Source: Alentia gelatinosa | Lineage: Eukaryota > Annelida > Polychaeta > Phyllodocida > Polynoidae | DNA: 64,000 nt | Reading direction: 5' to 3' | NCBI GenBank assembly: GCA_950022655.1 | Contig: OX465590.1 | Location: 42,987,718 to 43,051,717 of the forward strand | Shown here: positions 20,712-31,580 of the stretch, in pieces | Layout: each line of letters begins with the position of its first letter | How positions within the stretch are numbered: position 1 is the stretch's first letter | Translations under genes and position numbers: made by a program | The notes under the pieces: generated by a model | What the model was told of the DNA's origin: nothing | Databases searched by the model: none | Seen by the model: only the letters and a program-made list of their open reading frames with translations

Positions 20712-21495
20712 GGCGGCAGGGAGGTGGGTGGGCGTGGGTGGGTGGGCGTGGTTACAGAGATGATGGGTGGGCATGGTTACAGAGATGGTGGGTGGGCGTG
20801 GGTGGGTGGGCGTGGTTACAGAGATGATGGGTGGGCATGGTTACAGAGATGGTGGGTGGGCGTGGGTGGGTGGGCGTGGTTACAAAGATGTTTTTTTGTT
20901 TTTTTTTAAGCTTTTTATTTTAGCTGGAAGTAGACGTTTGGCTAATAAAAGCCTATTTCCACGCTGCTCCAGGCTCAGTGAATTCACAAATGCATGGTAT
21001 CTCCACGACAAACTGTCGGCCAAATAACACAAATGGTGGGTGGGCGTGGTTATAGAGATGGTGGGTGGGCGTGGTTACAGAGATATTGGGTGGGCATGGT
21101 TACAGTGACGGTGGGTGGTAGTTGTGACAGAGATGGTGGTTGGGCGTGGTTACAATGACGGTGGGTGGGCATGGTTACAGAGATGGTGGGTGGGCGTGGT
21201 TACAGAGATAGGGGGTGGGTGTGGTTACAGAGATGGTGGGTGGGTGTGGTTGCAGAGATGGTGGGTGGGTGTGGTTACAGAGATGGTGGGTGGGCGTGAT
21301 TAAAAAGATGGTGGGTGGGTGTGGTTACAATAACGGTGGGTGGGCATGGTTACAGAGATGGTTTTGGCGTGGTTACAGTGACAGTGGGTGGGTGTGGTTG
21401 CAGAGATGGTGGGCGTGGTTAAAAAGATGGTGGGTATGGTTACAGTGATGGTGGTGGGCGTGGTTATTGAGATGATTGGTTGGCATGGTTACCAT
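20712..21495. repeat. 25-bp G-rich minisatellite, interrupted
   Basis: Units of GGTGGGTGGGCGTGGTTACAGAGAT, about 25 copies. Period 25 rotates the frame and three units give the recurrent 25-residue WWVGVVTEM-type ORFs. A poly(T)-headed insertion lies at 20891-21028. Confidence 0.95.
20891..21028 (-). mobile_element. Short poly(T)-headed retroposon
   Basis: Starts with a T17-type tract and TTTTTATTTT. Flanked by ACAAAGATG on the left and CACAAATG on the right, an imperfect duplication of the array unit. It probably represents a reversed, 5'-truncated retroposon. Confidence 0.6.
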
Positions 21496-21498
21496 AGA

Positions 21499-22116
21499 GA
21501 AAATCTAAGAAAGTTTAGGGTCAGAGCTGGTATCCAATCGAGTTTGAATCGGGTAGTAATTCACCAGACGAACCCGCGTAAATCACTTAGCGATTCAAAC
21601 GAGAAATCTATCTCACCCTTCATATTCACTAATAGGCTAACATTTGTGATGTAATCCCCAATTGAGCAATTTTTCTAAATACCCAATGGGCGTTGGATAC
21701 GAGTTCACAATGTTTTTATTTTGTTGTTTTTTTAGCAGTTTATTAATTCCAATTCATTTTACATCTAGATTCTCACACCTTTCAAAAATTACTCCATGCT
21801 TAACACCTAGACTGCCCTTCTTCTTCTTCTTCTTCTTCTTCTTCTTCTTCTTTTTATAAACAGAAAAACACATTTTATATTGAATTAACATGACATTTTT
21901 TTCGCACTAATATGACATTCTTGTAGGGTATCTGTTGACAGGATGGAAATATTCAATACAATTGACCTTTTCGTACAAAGACAATGCTCCTCCCTTAGTA
22001 TTATTGAAATTGTGATTTACTCTCATTGACATTTGGAAATATTGGATCTTTACCTTGGATCATCATGAGTTCCCAATGTTAAATATATGGGGAACAAATA
22101 TAAGGGGTGAGATAAT
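21499..22116. mobile_element. Hairpin element, family D copy 3, interrupted
   Basis: Hairpin GTTTAGGGTCAGAGCTGGTA...GATTCAAACGAG is followed by the body TCTATCTCACCCTTC to AAGGGGTGAGATAATG. The body is split at GAGTTCMCAATGTT by the insertion 21715-22066. Confidence 0.78.
21715..22066 (-). mobile_element. Reversed retroposon with 14-bp target duplication
   Basis: GAGTTCACAATGTT at 21701-21714 and GAGTTCCCAATGTT at 22067-22080 flank it (one mismatch). It starts T-rich and contains (TTC)n at about 21816-21850, i.e. (GAA)n on its sense strand. Duplication length and A-rich tail fit LINE-mediated insertion. The body is unidentified. Confidence 0.8.
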
Positions 22117-22667
22117 GTAATTTAATCGTGATATACTAGAATTATTATTGCTGTTTCCTCACACAACAGATTCTGAAGTATTTTCATTGTGCTGGTTTGG
22201 AAATTGCCTCCATGTATTCTTTGTTTCAAAATGATGTGACGATAATGTTTATGACTGTAAATGTAATCACGACTAACGTCATTACAGAGGTGATTCACCC
22301 AACATATTAGGTATCATGAGAATGCATAATTTAGAACTTCATCATATCAGGGTGCTAGTGTGTCGTTTATCAGCCATTCACACTATGAACTTTCACCATA
22401 ATGGTTCATATCTAAAGTACGGTCTGAATATAAGGCAGTCATTCACAAGGTAATGTTCATATTAATATCGTTCCCATCAAGCAAACAGTTTTTACTTTGA
22501 ACAAATATTTTACAAGGTAATCAGGAAAGCAATAATTTCACCGAATACGATTTGCCAAGTGGGAAAAAAAGAAAATTAATCTCTGATAAGGGGAGGACAA
22601 CGACCAGTTTGTCGCCTGAATAACTGAGCTTAGGGACGGTCTGTCACTAAGAAAGAAATTGATGAAT
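22117..22667. other. No clear feature
   Basis: AT-rich. No element or coding motif recognised. Confidence 0.3.
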
Positions 22668-22933
22668 GTTTGGTCTGTATCTTCGTTCGCCATCGAGTTT
22701 GGAGTGCACAGTAATATGAACGAGGCGAGAGCCGAGTGAAAATTCTGAAGCACTCCAAATGAGATGGTGAACAGGGACTCAGACCAAGCACGAATATGTT
22801 TCTGATTTTATCTTAGCCTGTTCATATTTATCTGTTTATCACCCGTTGAGTATAAGTGACCGTTCTCGCAAGCCCGTTGAGAACGAGTTCGTATTGTTAA
22901 GCCTATGGACTTTCATACCAGGTTAAGACAAAG
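22668..22933. mobile_element. Hairpin element, G-related (distinct arms)
   Basis: Hairpin arms TTTGGTCTGTATCTTCG / ACTCAGACCAAGC and GTTTGGAGTGC / GCACTCCAAA surround apex ACGAGGCGAGAGCCGAGTGA at 22720. The body ends TTGTTAAGCCTATGGACTTT then ACCAGGTTAAGACAAAG, matching family G bodies. Confidence 0.7.
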
Positions 22934-22984
22934 ACTCATAATGCATGGGTTTAGGAGAGGGAAACTATGTTCCGGTGAAGGAAA

Positions 22985-23366
22985 TAGACAATAAACGATG
23001 GTTTTGTGGACAGGCGGCCGTAAACCACGTTGGGTTGACGCGTGGTAATAAACAAGTGCTAGCGAGTGTATTGCGACATCAACCTTAAGTGGTTTACAGA
23101 GCCACCTGTCCACAAACCCTCGTTTGTTGCATTTATTTTCCATCTTTTCGATTTAATTAAACCCAGTAATTGCCATATTAAAGGGTATAGTAATAGGGCC
23201 TATTACTTTGCTCTATAGCACGAAGGGACTATTTTCCCATATACCATGGCTGTGAGGTCGTATACCACTGATTTTAATCCGTATACCACAGTTATGGTAT
23301 CTGACAGGTTTTATATAATAGGTCGTGGTTTCTGAGCCCTCATACATATTCAAAGGGGGATAATAG
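22985..23366. mobile_element. Hairpin element, family E copy 2
   Basis: Hairpin 22985-23142 (TTTTGTGGACAGGCGGCCGT, GTAAACCAC and inverses), then the body from TTTATTTTCCATC to GGGGATAATAG with GTATACCAC units. It is inverted relative to copy 1. Confidence 0.75.
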
Positions 23367-23531
23367 TGACGAGGTAATGCTCGGAGCCTTACCAAATACG
23401 GGGATTTGTTAGAATTATGATATATTTACATAGTATCAGGCTTGGCGTCCATTGAGCTCCAAATCATCCATGAAAGGCTTTACGATGTACCCTAAAATCC
23501 GGTTACGATGCACTTTGATGTGCCTAGTCTA

Positions 23532-23862
23532 CACTGCACAAAAACCACTATTTTACATATGTATGCAAAACGCGTCTAACAGTAGGATTTTGCGTCTAGA
23601 AGTTAGACCTGTTATCCGTCTCGTAGACGCCTTATCTAGTGGCGTATATACATGTCCATGGTGCGGTCTTATATACGTCATATATACGCCTGATTCCGTT
23701 GTATATACACCAATCTCAAAAAGTTCCATTCTCTGCCACTTGGGGACACTACTGGTAGCATATTTCATTTGCCATTAACCATCCAAGTCTGTATTATATG
23801 AAAATTGCAATCTTATATTACCAATGCGTATATATATGTAAAATAGTGCTTTTCGTGGAGTG
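23532..23862. mobile_element. CACTA-like non-autonomous element, copy 2 (internally deleted)
   Basis: Starts CACTGCACAAAAACCAC and ends CTTTTCGTGGAGTG. Flanks are CTA at 23529-23531 and CTA at 23863-23865. The left ~300 bp match the element at 6558, whose interior (about 6850-7135) is missing here. Confidence 0.8.
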
Positions 23863-23865
23863 CTA

Positions 23866-24219
23866 GACGTTTGTGTAAAGAGGATGTTCTACCGCACCGA
23901 CGGTCACCGATTTGGTAGTCAGACACTCACCGATAATCATCGGATGCCCTAGAGTTTCTCAAGTCTCTGATAATGGTCATTTATGATCTATTTTGATAAG
24001 AATTGGATATATACATGTCCAGGAACATTTGATCGGGTGAGACATCGGCCAAGTCGAACACCCCCTTAAAATAAAGAGATACATTTACTCGGAGTTTGAG
24101 TGGGTGCGCTAATTCATATAATCTGGTGAAGTCATAGGTATTAGTTCAATACAACTGCATTTCCATCACATCTCATTGTTTCATAGTTATCATGGTTAGT
24201 CCAGTACTGATAATGAGTG
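23866..24219. other. No clear feature
   Basis: Unique-looking. Nothing recognised. Confidence 0.3.
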
Positions 24220-24526
24220 ATAATATATGGAAACTAGCTTACTGTCTTCGTACGTCAAAAATACGTTGTGAAATTGTTGATCAGTATACATCCCGATGCA
24301 GTAGGCAGAGGGATGTATGTGATCAACAATTTTACCAAGTATTTTGACGTACGAAGACAGTCAGCCTGTTTTCGTATTATTATATACCTAAAAAAAAGGG
24401 CGAAATTTTACCTGGTCACGTGATCACATACCCCGTATTTCACAGTTTGGCGTACGGGTATAAATACGCCATGGGTAGGAGCGGGCAGTATATGTGGTTC
24501 ATACAGCCACAGGTATATAATAATAG
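24220..24526. mobile_element. Hairpin element, family F copy 2
   Basis: Hairpin GCTTACTGTCTTCGTACGTC...GACGTACGAAGACAGTC around GATGCAGTAGGCAGAGG. The body from TATTATTATATACCT to AGGTATATAATAATA has GTCACGTGATCAC and the words CATGGGTAGGAGCGGGC shared by all F copies. Confidence 0.8.
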
Positions 24527-24548
24527 TAACTCTATAGTGCATTAACTA

Positions 24549-24857
24549 TTTATCCTACCCCTAATATAAAATCCCATAGCCTTAACATTGAGTTTCCGTA
24601 TGCCACGCTGACTGGCATATGGAGTTTTATATGCCACTAGTGGCATGCAGAATTGTTATCATGTAATATTACAAAATAGAGGAGACAGGGTAGGATAAAA
24701 TCAAAACCTGATTCGTTTTAATCTTGGCCATCGCATTCCACTCCTGGAGTTTTGGCTCCGGACTTCACTCGGCTTCACCTCGTGAAATCACTATGCCAAA
24801 CCCAAGTCGTGGCATACGGTGGCCAAGATTAAACCTCATCCAGTTTTACGATAGTAT
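24549..24857. mobile_element. Hairpin element, family H copy 1
   Basis: Body 24549-24700 starts TTTATCCTACCCCTAATATA and ends GGGTAGGATAAA. It carries GTATGCCAC/GTGGCAT palindromes. The hairpin at 24705-24857 has arms TTTTAATCTTGGCC / GGCCAAGATTAAA and the apex CACTCGGCTTCACCTCGTG at 24766. It ends in TTTTACGATAGTA. Six copies occur in the window. Confidence 0.8.
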
Positions 24858-25254
24858 TACTTGCTGATTGTATCCATCTCAATGGAATTTATGTAATGTG
24901 AGGAGCCGAATACTTATGTTTACTATTAAAGAAGAACTGGTGGAAGAACTGTTCACCGTAGCAGAACCGATAGCAGATAACTAAAAAAGAATATGTAATG
25001 TTTATGATTTTTGACATTCTGCTTCGTAGTGAATGGTGAGGTCTTAAATTCCTATCGGAGTAGGTGGATGCTGGGCCTGACATATTGAATTCCGCTCAGC
25101 CTCAGGCCATTTCTTTGATTATAAGATTGTCTTCGGCTGATGACAAACCCTGCAGGGATTTGTTACGACATTTTGTGGAAATATGTAATTTTAGACGGAG
25201 TAAGAAAAGCACGGTTTCATTTCGCCCGGATTGCCTTGGAACGTAGAACGGCCT

Positions 25255-25560
25255 TTGAGATCTCTGAAGTGGGATTCACACGGTGGGATTTATGTACCTC
25301 ACAGGGTGTGTGTCTGAGAGAAATCCTGCTGAGATTCTGTATCCTGTAAAGTGGGATTAACATGATGGGATTCATGAACCTCACAGGGTGTTTGTCTGTG
25401 ACAAATCCTGCTGAGATTCTGTACTGGAACACAATCTCCTCGTCTGAATTGTAGGCTTCCATTTTGCTGAGACAAATTTTTTTCCTTGCATTTGTCGGCG
25501 ACAATTACCTCTCACAAGGAACAGAATCTCATGAGATTTTGACTTTAAACAGGTTTAAAA
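25255..25560. repeat. ~95-bp direct repeats with GTGGGATT
   Basis: AAGTGGGATTCACACGGTGG, ACCTCACAGGGTGTGTGTCTG and AAATCCTGCTGAGATTCTGTA are repeated twice, with a third partial copy ending near 25560. Related to 6300-6557. Confidence 0.75.
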
Positions 25561-25814
25561 TTTAGACGGGCATTTTGGTGAGACAAATGTACTTCACACG
25601 ACCCCCCTCAGTATGTGAGTCTCTGTGGTCCCTAAACCTATTCACATGGGGAAGTACCCTGAGTCGGCGACTGTGCACCCTGTGTAGGGGTGTAGGGGTG
25701 AGACTATGTACCTGGTAAGTCTTCCCATTTGAGATGAATCCACCATGGTTCCCTGAGACTGTAGAACACCCCAATCTGTGAAACTTTGTACCCAGCAGGA
25801 TATAGTCGGCGGCT

Positions 25815-26958
25815 GGTGCAAAGGTGTAAAGTACACCAGTCTCAGGTACGTGGGTCTCTACGTATGAATCCCACTTTAGACTAGGGTAAAGGTGTGAAGT
25901 ACACCAGTCTCAGGTACGTGGGTCTCTACGTGTGAATCCCACTTTAGTCTAGGAGAAAGGTGTGAAGTACACCAGTCTCAGGTACGTGGGTCTCTACGTG
26001 TGAATCCCACTTTAGACTAGGGTAAAGGTGTGAAGTACACCAGTCTCAGGTACGTGGGTCTCTACGTGTGAATCCCACTTTAGACTAGGGTAAAGGTGTG
26101 AAGTACACCCGTCTCAGGTATGTGAGTCTCTACGTGTGAATCCCGCTTTAGACTAGGGTAAAGGTGTGAAGTACACCCGTCTCAGGTATGTGAGTCTCTA
26201 CGTGTGAATCCCTCTTTAGTCTAGGAGAAAGGTGTGAAGTACACCCGTCTCAGGTACGTGGGTCTCTACGTGTGAATCCCACTTTAGACTAGGGTAAAGG
26301 TGTGAAGTACACCAGTCTCAGGTACGTGGGTCTCTACGTGTGAATCCCACTTTAGACTAGGGTAAAGGTGTGAAGTACACCCGTCTCAGGTATGTGAGTC
26401 TCTACGTGTGAATCCCGCTTTAGACTAGGGTAAAGGTGTGAAGTACACCCGTCTCAGGTATGTGAGTCTCTATGTGTGAATCCCTCTTTAGTCTAGGAGA
26501 AAGGTGTGAAGTACACCCGTCTCAGGTACGTGGGTCTCTACGTGTGAATCCCACTTTAGACTAGGGTAAAGGTGTGAAGTACACCCGTCTCAGGTACGTG
26601 GGTCTCTACTTGTGAATCCCGCTTTAGACTAGGGAAAAGGTGTGAAGTACATCAGTCTCAGGTACGTGAGTCTCTACGTGTGAATCCCGCTTTAGACTAG
26701 GAGAAAGGTGTGAAGTACACCCGTCTCAGGTACGTGGGTCTCTACGTGTGAATCCCACTTTAGTCTAGGAGAAAGGTGTGAAGTACACCCGTCTCAGGTA
26801 CGTGGGTCTCTAAGTGTGAATCCTACTTTAGACTAGGAGAAAGGTGTGAAGTACACCAGTCTCAGGTACGTGGGTCTCTACTTGTGAATCCCACTTTAGA
26901 CTAGGAGAAAGGTGTGAAGTACACCAGTCTCAGGTACGTGGGTCTCTACGTGTGAAGT
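25815..26958. repeat. 68-bp tandem array with higher-order structure
   Basis: About 17 units built on AAAGGTGTGAAGTACACC, GTCTCAGGTACGTGGGTCTC and GAATCCCACTTTAGACTAGG. Variant sites (CCAG/CCCG, ACGTGGG/ATGTGAG, GGGTAAA/GGAGAAA) show that units 3-6 were duplicated as a block into units 7-10. Confidence 0.95.
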
Positions 26959-27219
26959 CCACTTCACAGAGAGTTTTGCTGGAAGGCCGTGAGTAGCGGA
27001 CCATCATTAAGGAACACCGACCCCTCAATTACACCTCATGGCGAGTGAATGGCGCCTTTTTACACTCACTCCTCACACTGCTGCGCGTTTTACCGCCATC
27101 CGTTTCTTCCTGCTGATGACTTCCACTGTGCTCCTAGTTAACACGTGTTACAGAGTATGGCTCATACTGTGATCGTCTCAAGAGATTCTCTCCCTCCCCT
27201 CGCGATAATATCTGACGAC
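26959..27219. other. No clear feature
   Basis: Moderately GC-rich unique sequence. Nothing recognised. Confidence 0.3.
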
Positions 27220-27305
27220 GATATGAGAAAAGATAGTTACTGAGCCCGTAGGAATGACCGTTCGAGGTCTTTTGAATCAAACATTCGGCGCGACGATAAT
27301 AGAGT
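27220..27305. mobile_element. Half hairpin of family C
   Basis: TACTGAGCCCGTAGGAATGA, CGTTCGAGGTC and TTTTGAATCAA match the left arm of copy 1. The right arm and body are absent. Confidence 0.65.
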
Positions 27306-27363
27306 ATACATGCAGGTCCTTATTAGTCTCCATTAACCCTACAAGTCGTACAAACTGGGGTCG

Positions 27364-27646
27364 TTTCTTTATCTCACACCTGGAATACATGCCCATAGGC
27401 TTAACATTGGGAACTCGTTCTCCATCTCGTACGAGTATTGCAGTCCGTGTTCCATGGTCTATATATCATGTGTCATCCATTCTTTTAGTGCACACAGGGG
27501 TGAGATAATTACAGAAAGCAACTCGTTTTGGTCAAAGTCGTCATTCTCCAACTCATTTGAACGCTACTGGTATTCACTCTGCTGTCGCCTCGTTCATATC
27601 ACTCCACATCAAACTCGTGGAGAACGACGACTTTGACCAAAACTTG
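27364..27646. mobile_element. Hairpin element, family G copy 1
   Basis: Body 27364-27510 runs from TTTATCTCACACCTGGAAT to AGGGGTGAGATAAT and has CCCATAGGCTTAACATTGGG. The hairpin at 27511-27646 has arms GTTTTGGTCAAAGTCGTC / GACGACTTTGACCAAAAC and apex TTCACTCTGCTGTCGCCTCG at 27572. Confidence 0.78.
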
Positions 27647-27767
27647 ATGGTTTGTTCTTTAGTCTTTATCCTCTATCATGTTCATCTTCATCAGTCATTA
27701 GTATATCAACACATAGTGACAGTATGCAAATTTCAAAAACTGCTTGTGGGTACAATTTATCGTTGTT

Positions 27768-28110
27768 GTTCATTTAAAAAAAAAATTTTTTAAAACATTT
27801 ATTTATGCTTGGCTGCACTCAGTCCCGGGACTGGTTTCAATGTGTGCCGAGCTTAAAAAACGGACAGATACAGGCGTTATTTGCATCGTCTTGTGACATG
27901 CATCCGTATGCAACATAACATATTTACAGACATTATAAAAGTAATAGAAGATAATTGGTCAGGTAGCCTGCTGTGTCTTAAATTGTCCTCAACTTTCATT
28001 CATTTGGGTAAAAGAGTATAAGTTTATAACGATAATATGTAGCTCAAGAATAAATACAAGGAATTTATCAATCGAATGGAGCTATGAAATTCTGTTTATA
28101 CATATTCTCG
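27768..28110 (-). mobile_element. Probable reversed retroposon
   Basis: Begins with TTTTTTAAAACATTTATTTA (reversed A tail and AATAAA) and a CAGTCCCGGGACTGG palindrome. The right boundary is not clear because a tandem array follows. Confidence 0.4.
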
Positions 28111-28116
28111 TAATAG

Positions 28117-28400
28117 TTCACATTACTAATGTGACCCAACATTCGAAAAGGCTATGACTCTGAGAATAATGATGTGACCCAACATCAGAAAACCTTATAT
28201 CTGAGAATAATAATGTGACCCAACATCAGAAAACCTTATACCTGAGAATAATGATGTGACCCAACATCAGAAAACCTTAAACCTTAGAATAATGATGTGA
28301 CCCAACATCAGAAAACCTTATATCTGAGAATAATGATGTGACCCCACAACGCAAAAATAGCTCAGAATTATAATAAGATCCAAAACCAGAAAACTGTATC
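28117..28400. repeat. 41-bp tandem array
   Basis: About six units of GATGTGACCCAACATCAGAA, AACCTTATATCTGAGAATAA. The last unit is degenerate. Confidence 0.9.
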
Positions 28401-28741
28401 ACTGTATCAATTTGCAGTGATTCTCTTTTTGATAACTCAGTCCGACCCTGACCAAATAAAACTTCACCTGTTTACACGGCTGGGAGAGTGGAGGTGTGTG
28501 TTTATGATTAAAACAAGAGTTCACACTCTCCATACACAACCTGGGTCCGCTGGGTGAGAGCTCAGCTCCAAGCGCAGTCTTTGCACATGCTCAGAACGCC
28601 AGCTGCGTACACAGGGTTTAATGAGAAGCCGATAGAGGGCGCGGCAGAGCTTTCTGCGCATGCGTGGGTGTGCATGTCACACATGGGGATACCGTTCCAC
28701 CTAAACTGTCTTCTCCTCAACTGTCTCCTATGCCGATTACA
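28401..28741. other. Mixed unique stretch with CpG-rich words
   Basis: 28560-28680 is CpG-richer than its surroundings and includes TGCGCATGCG, an NRF1-like word. It could be a promoter remnant. There is no supporting ORF. Confidence 0.25.
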
Positions 28742-29031
28742 GATACTATCGTAAAACTGGATGAGTTTTAATCTTGGCCATTGTATGCCACGACTGGAGT
28801 TTGGCATTGTGATTTCACGAGGTGAAGCCGAGTGAAGTCCGGAGCCAAAACTCCAGATTAAAAACGAATCAGGTTTTTATTTCATCCTACCCCATCTCCT
28901 TGCTTTTGGAATATTATGTGATAAAAATTCTGTAAGCCACTAGTGGCATATACAACTCTGTTTGACAGGCAGCGTGGCATACGGAAACTCAATGTTAAGC
29001 CTACTGGGTTTTGTATTAGGGGTAGGATAAA
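28742..29031. mobile_element. Hairpin element, family H copy 2 (reversed)
   Basis: Starts ACTATCGTAAAACTGGATGA, then hairpin with apex CGAGGTGAAGCCGAGTGA near 28818, then body ending TTAGGGGTAGGATAAA. The second hairpin arm is shortened. It faces copy 1 across 3.9 kb. Confidence 0.75.
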
Positions 29032-29036
29032 GGGGT

Positions 29037-29684
29037 CTGTTACATAGATTTTGAACGATACGACCATTTTACGATACGATCTATCCAACGATGTACGACC
29101 TCGTGGACGATCCTCATCCAATTTGGTTACATAAAACCGATCGTAGGGAAACACATGAATCGTTCGTACAAATTATTGTGTCTTTGACATAGATCGTAAG
29201 GGTTCATAGATCTACTATGTGGAAGCTATGTTCTCCCCCGCCTCCCATCAACACACACTGCTTATGACGTATTGGGTTCCAGTGTTAACAATCATTCAGC
29301 TGTAGACTGGTATTCAACCCACCGCACAAATTTGAGCCTTAGCTATTTAATTATATTTTAGTGATTTTTCGAGCATTTCTTTTTTTAAAAGCTGTGTATT
29401 ATAAAGTTAATAAAGCCTTATCTTAAATTTAGATCTGAATAGATACAAATTGATACATGAATCAACACCCACGACACCCTCTAGAGGTGCGGTACGTTCG
29501 GATTTGGACGATATAAGACCATTTGCACGATGTAGGTCATTGTTTATGTAACAATATTTGCCATTCTCATTCGATCGTATCGTACAAAGGTCCTATGTGT
29601 ACGCCCAAAACCATTTATGTAACGATATTCGCCCTACGACCATTGTATGATCTTTTACATGATCTTCCAAAATTTATGTAACAG
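29037..29684. mobile_element. Element with CTGTTACATA ends
   Basis: Left CTGTTACATAGATTTTGAA and right TTCCAAAATTTATGTAACAG are inverted copies. The subterminal regions are dense in ACGAT/ATCGT words. No transposase. The last bases overlap the first bases of the next element. Confidence 0.65.
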
Positions 29685-30071
29685 GGAGGTGTTTTTAAAA
29701 CTAAGAACGATAAAGGATTCGATCTTATCGTGGTCTTTGTTGCATTTTCGTTACTTAACCGGATCTGTCTTTATGGAGGACTGTCTTACAAGACGATCGG
29801 TAAAATATCTTTAGTCTTAGTATTTTGAAAGATAACAAATTTTACCTTTTTTCAGGTCCGTTGCTAAGTGGGTTCGAATCTTCATAACATAAGATAATCT
29901 CCCTTAAAGAGGGAAATAGTTTAGATAAAAACTGCAAAAGATTTCCTGGATTTCTGAGGGCCACATTTAAAACACCGACTGCCACTTCCATCGTGGTCAC
30001 TATCGCCTGAGGTTAGTCCTAATCGTAATCGCTCAGCCAGTATCCTTCTTAGTTTTAAAAACACCTCCCTG
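29682..30071. mobile_element. hAT-like MITE
   Basis: Ends CAGGGAGGTGTTTTTAAAAC (then TAAGAA) and a perfect inverse, giving 26-bp inverted ends. CAGGG termini are typical of hAT. TTATGTAA precedes it and TTATGGAA follows two bases after it, which could be an 8-bp duplication with one mismatch. The interior is non-coding. Confidence 0.6.
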
Positions 30072-30605
30072 GCTTATGGAAAATGTCCCTCCTATCATTA
30101 AAGTGATACTCAGCTATTTCTCATAAATCCCGGCCAGCGATTTTATCACAAAATTGCTGATTATTGCAATATTGATACAGATTTAGAGTATATCTGTAGG
30201 TAGAATTTCAGGTAGAATTAGATATACAGTTTAAACGTAACGAGGGAGTGTCATTTTAACGTAATTAGGCTGTGTCATTTTTAATGCAATCAAGATATTC
30301 ACTTGTGGCAGTATATTGATGTAGAAGGCTGTCCTAGTGCAGTGCAGCTCTTTATGCTGGTCTCCTGCCTACTATAAGTAACAGACCAGTCGCACGCCGG
30401 TAACATTACCGGAAGTAGGCAGTGCGCAGACGCAGAGACGCGGCTGACGTTTAAATTGCGGAGAGAGGAGACAATTTCCGTGTCAGCTTGCTGTCTGCGC
30501 ATGTCAGTACTTGATAAGTCGGCGCAAAACGCCCTTTTTTTGTGGCGCAGTGTACGAGGCAAGACTTCTCCATTTATTAGAATTATTCTCTGGTGTTCTT
30601 TTACT
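30072..30605. other. No clear feature
   Basis: 30350-30560 is somewhat GC-rich, with CGCAGACGCAGAG words. No gene recognised. Confidence 0.3.
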
Positions 30606-30609
30606 TTAC

Positions 30610-31000
30610 TCCCAGAGTGAGTGAATACATAATATTACCATGATTTCGATCGGAGTGGCCGTATTCTCTGCGCAGTTGACGTGAAGTAAAACTCTGGGCG
30701 ATAGCAAGGAGTATTGCGTAGCGTCAAGTACAAGGAGAATACGGCCACACAGATCAAAATTGTGGTAATGTTGTATTTATTATTCACCTTTCGAATTCCT
30801 ATTTATTAAGAAAAAATTCTTGTAAATAATTAGAAATTTGACACAAGTGCCGTGCTTTGTTTATATAAGTAGTTCCGAAAAAGCCGTAGCCTATTCTCCT
30901 AGGAGAATACGGCTTTCCTTATTCTACTCAGTAGCGATCTGGAGGCTCCATAGGCTTATAATGGGGACTCCGTATGAGGCGGGTAATAATGAACTATCGT
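30610..31000. mobile_element. Hairpin element, family A copy 2 (reversed)
   Basis: Hairpin 30610-30785 (TTACCATGATTTCGATCGGA, GTGGCCGTATTCTC and inverses). The apex is degraded (CTCTGGGCGATAGCAAGGAG). The body runs from TTTATTATTCACCT to GGCGGGTAATAATG. Confidence 0.7.
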
Positions 31001-31173
31001 CTGTCAACGTCTCGGGTTTCTGGTGATATTCTGAACACTGAGTTCGGAGTAGATTGGAGGCGTGATGCATCATGTTGGCCACACCCAGAAATGTCTGAGA
31101 TATATAAAGTTATATATAGCTTTAAATGGGAGACGAGGCTCAAGGGAGAGAGGGCGGAACCCCCCCACGACGG

Positions 31174-31487
31174 CACCCCTCTCATGAGATCTCACACTCT
31201 CTAAGTCGTAATCTATACAAGGTTCTCACTGCGCTCTATGGGAGAAGAATTCTTAACAAACTAGGCTTAGAGCCTTAAGAATCAACTGACACACAGTATT
31301 CCCGCTAGGTGGCATCCTTGAGATTATAGGAATCTTTGGGTTGCATTGATGGTTACATCTTTAGCATGGGAGGCAGGCCAGTAGATTCTCAAGGTTCTAA
31401 GCCCAGTTTGTTAAGAATTCTTCTTCATAGAGCGTATTGAGCGTAAAGAATACGACTTAGAGAGTGTGAGATCTTATGAGAGGGGTG
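31174..31487. mobile_element. Palindromic MITE, family K copy 2
   Basis: Ends CACCCCTCTCATGAGATCTC and inverse, with ~37-bp inverted ends including CTCTCTAAGTCGTA. The core ACAGTATTCCCGCTAGGTGG is shared with copy 1. Confidence 0.8.
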
Positions 31488-31580
31488 GCCAGGGAGCTGA
31501 GGCAGGCTCATCTACCTCCAGGGCTCCAGTCACGCGCCCTCTGGTGCCCGCGCAGTCAGCACACGCTCTGCTTTACGCTC

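Noticed and set aside
28117..28400. Possible CRISPR-like regularly spaced repeats
   Set aside because: Units are contiguous 41-bp tandem copies with no unique spacers, and the sequence is eukaryotic.
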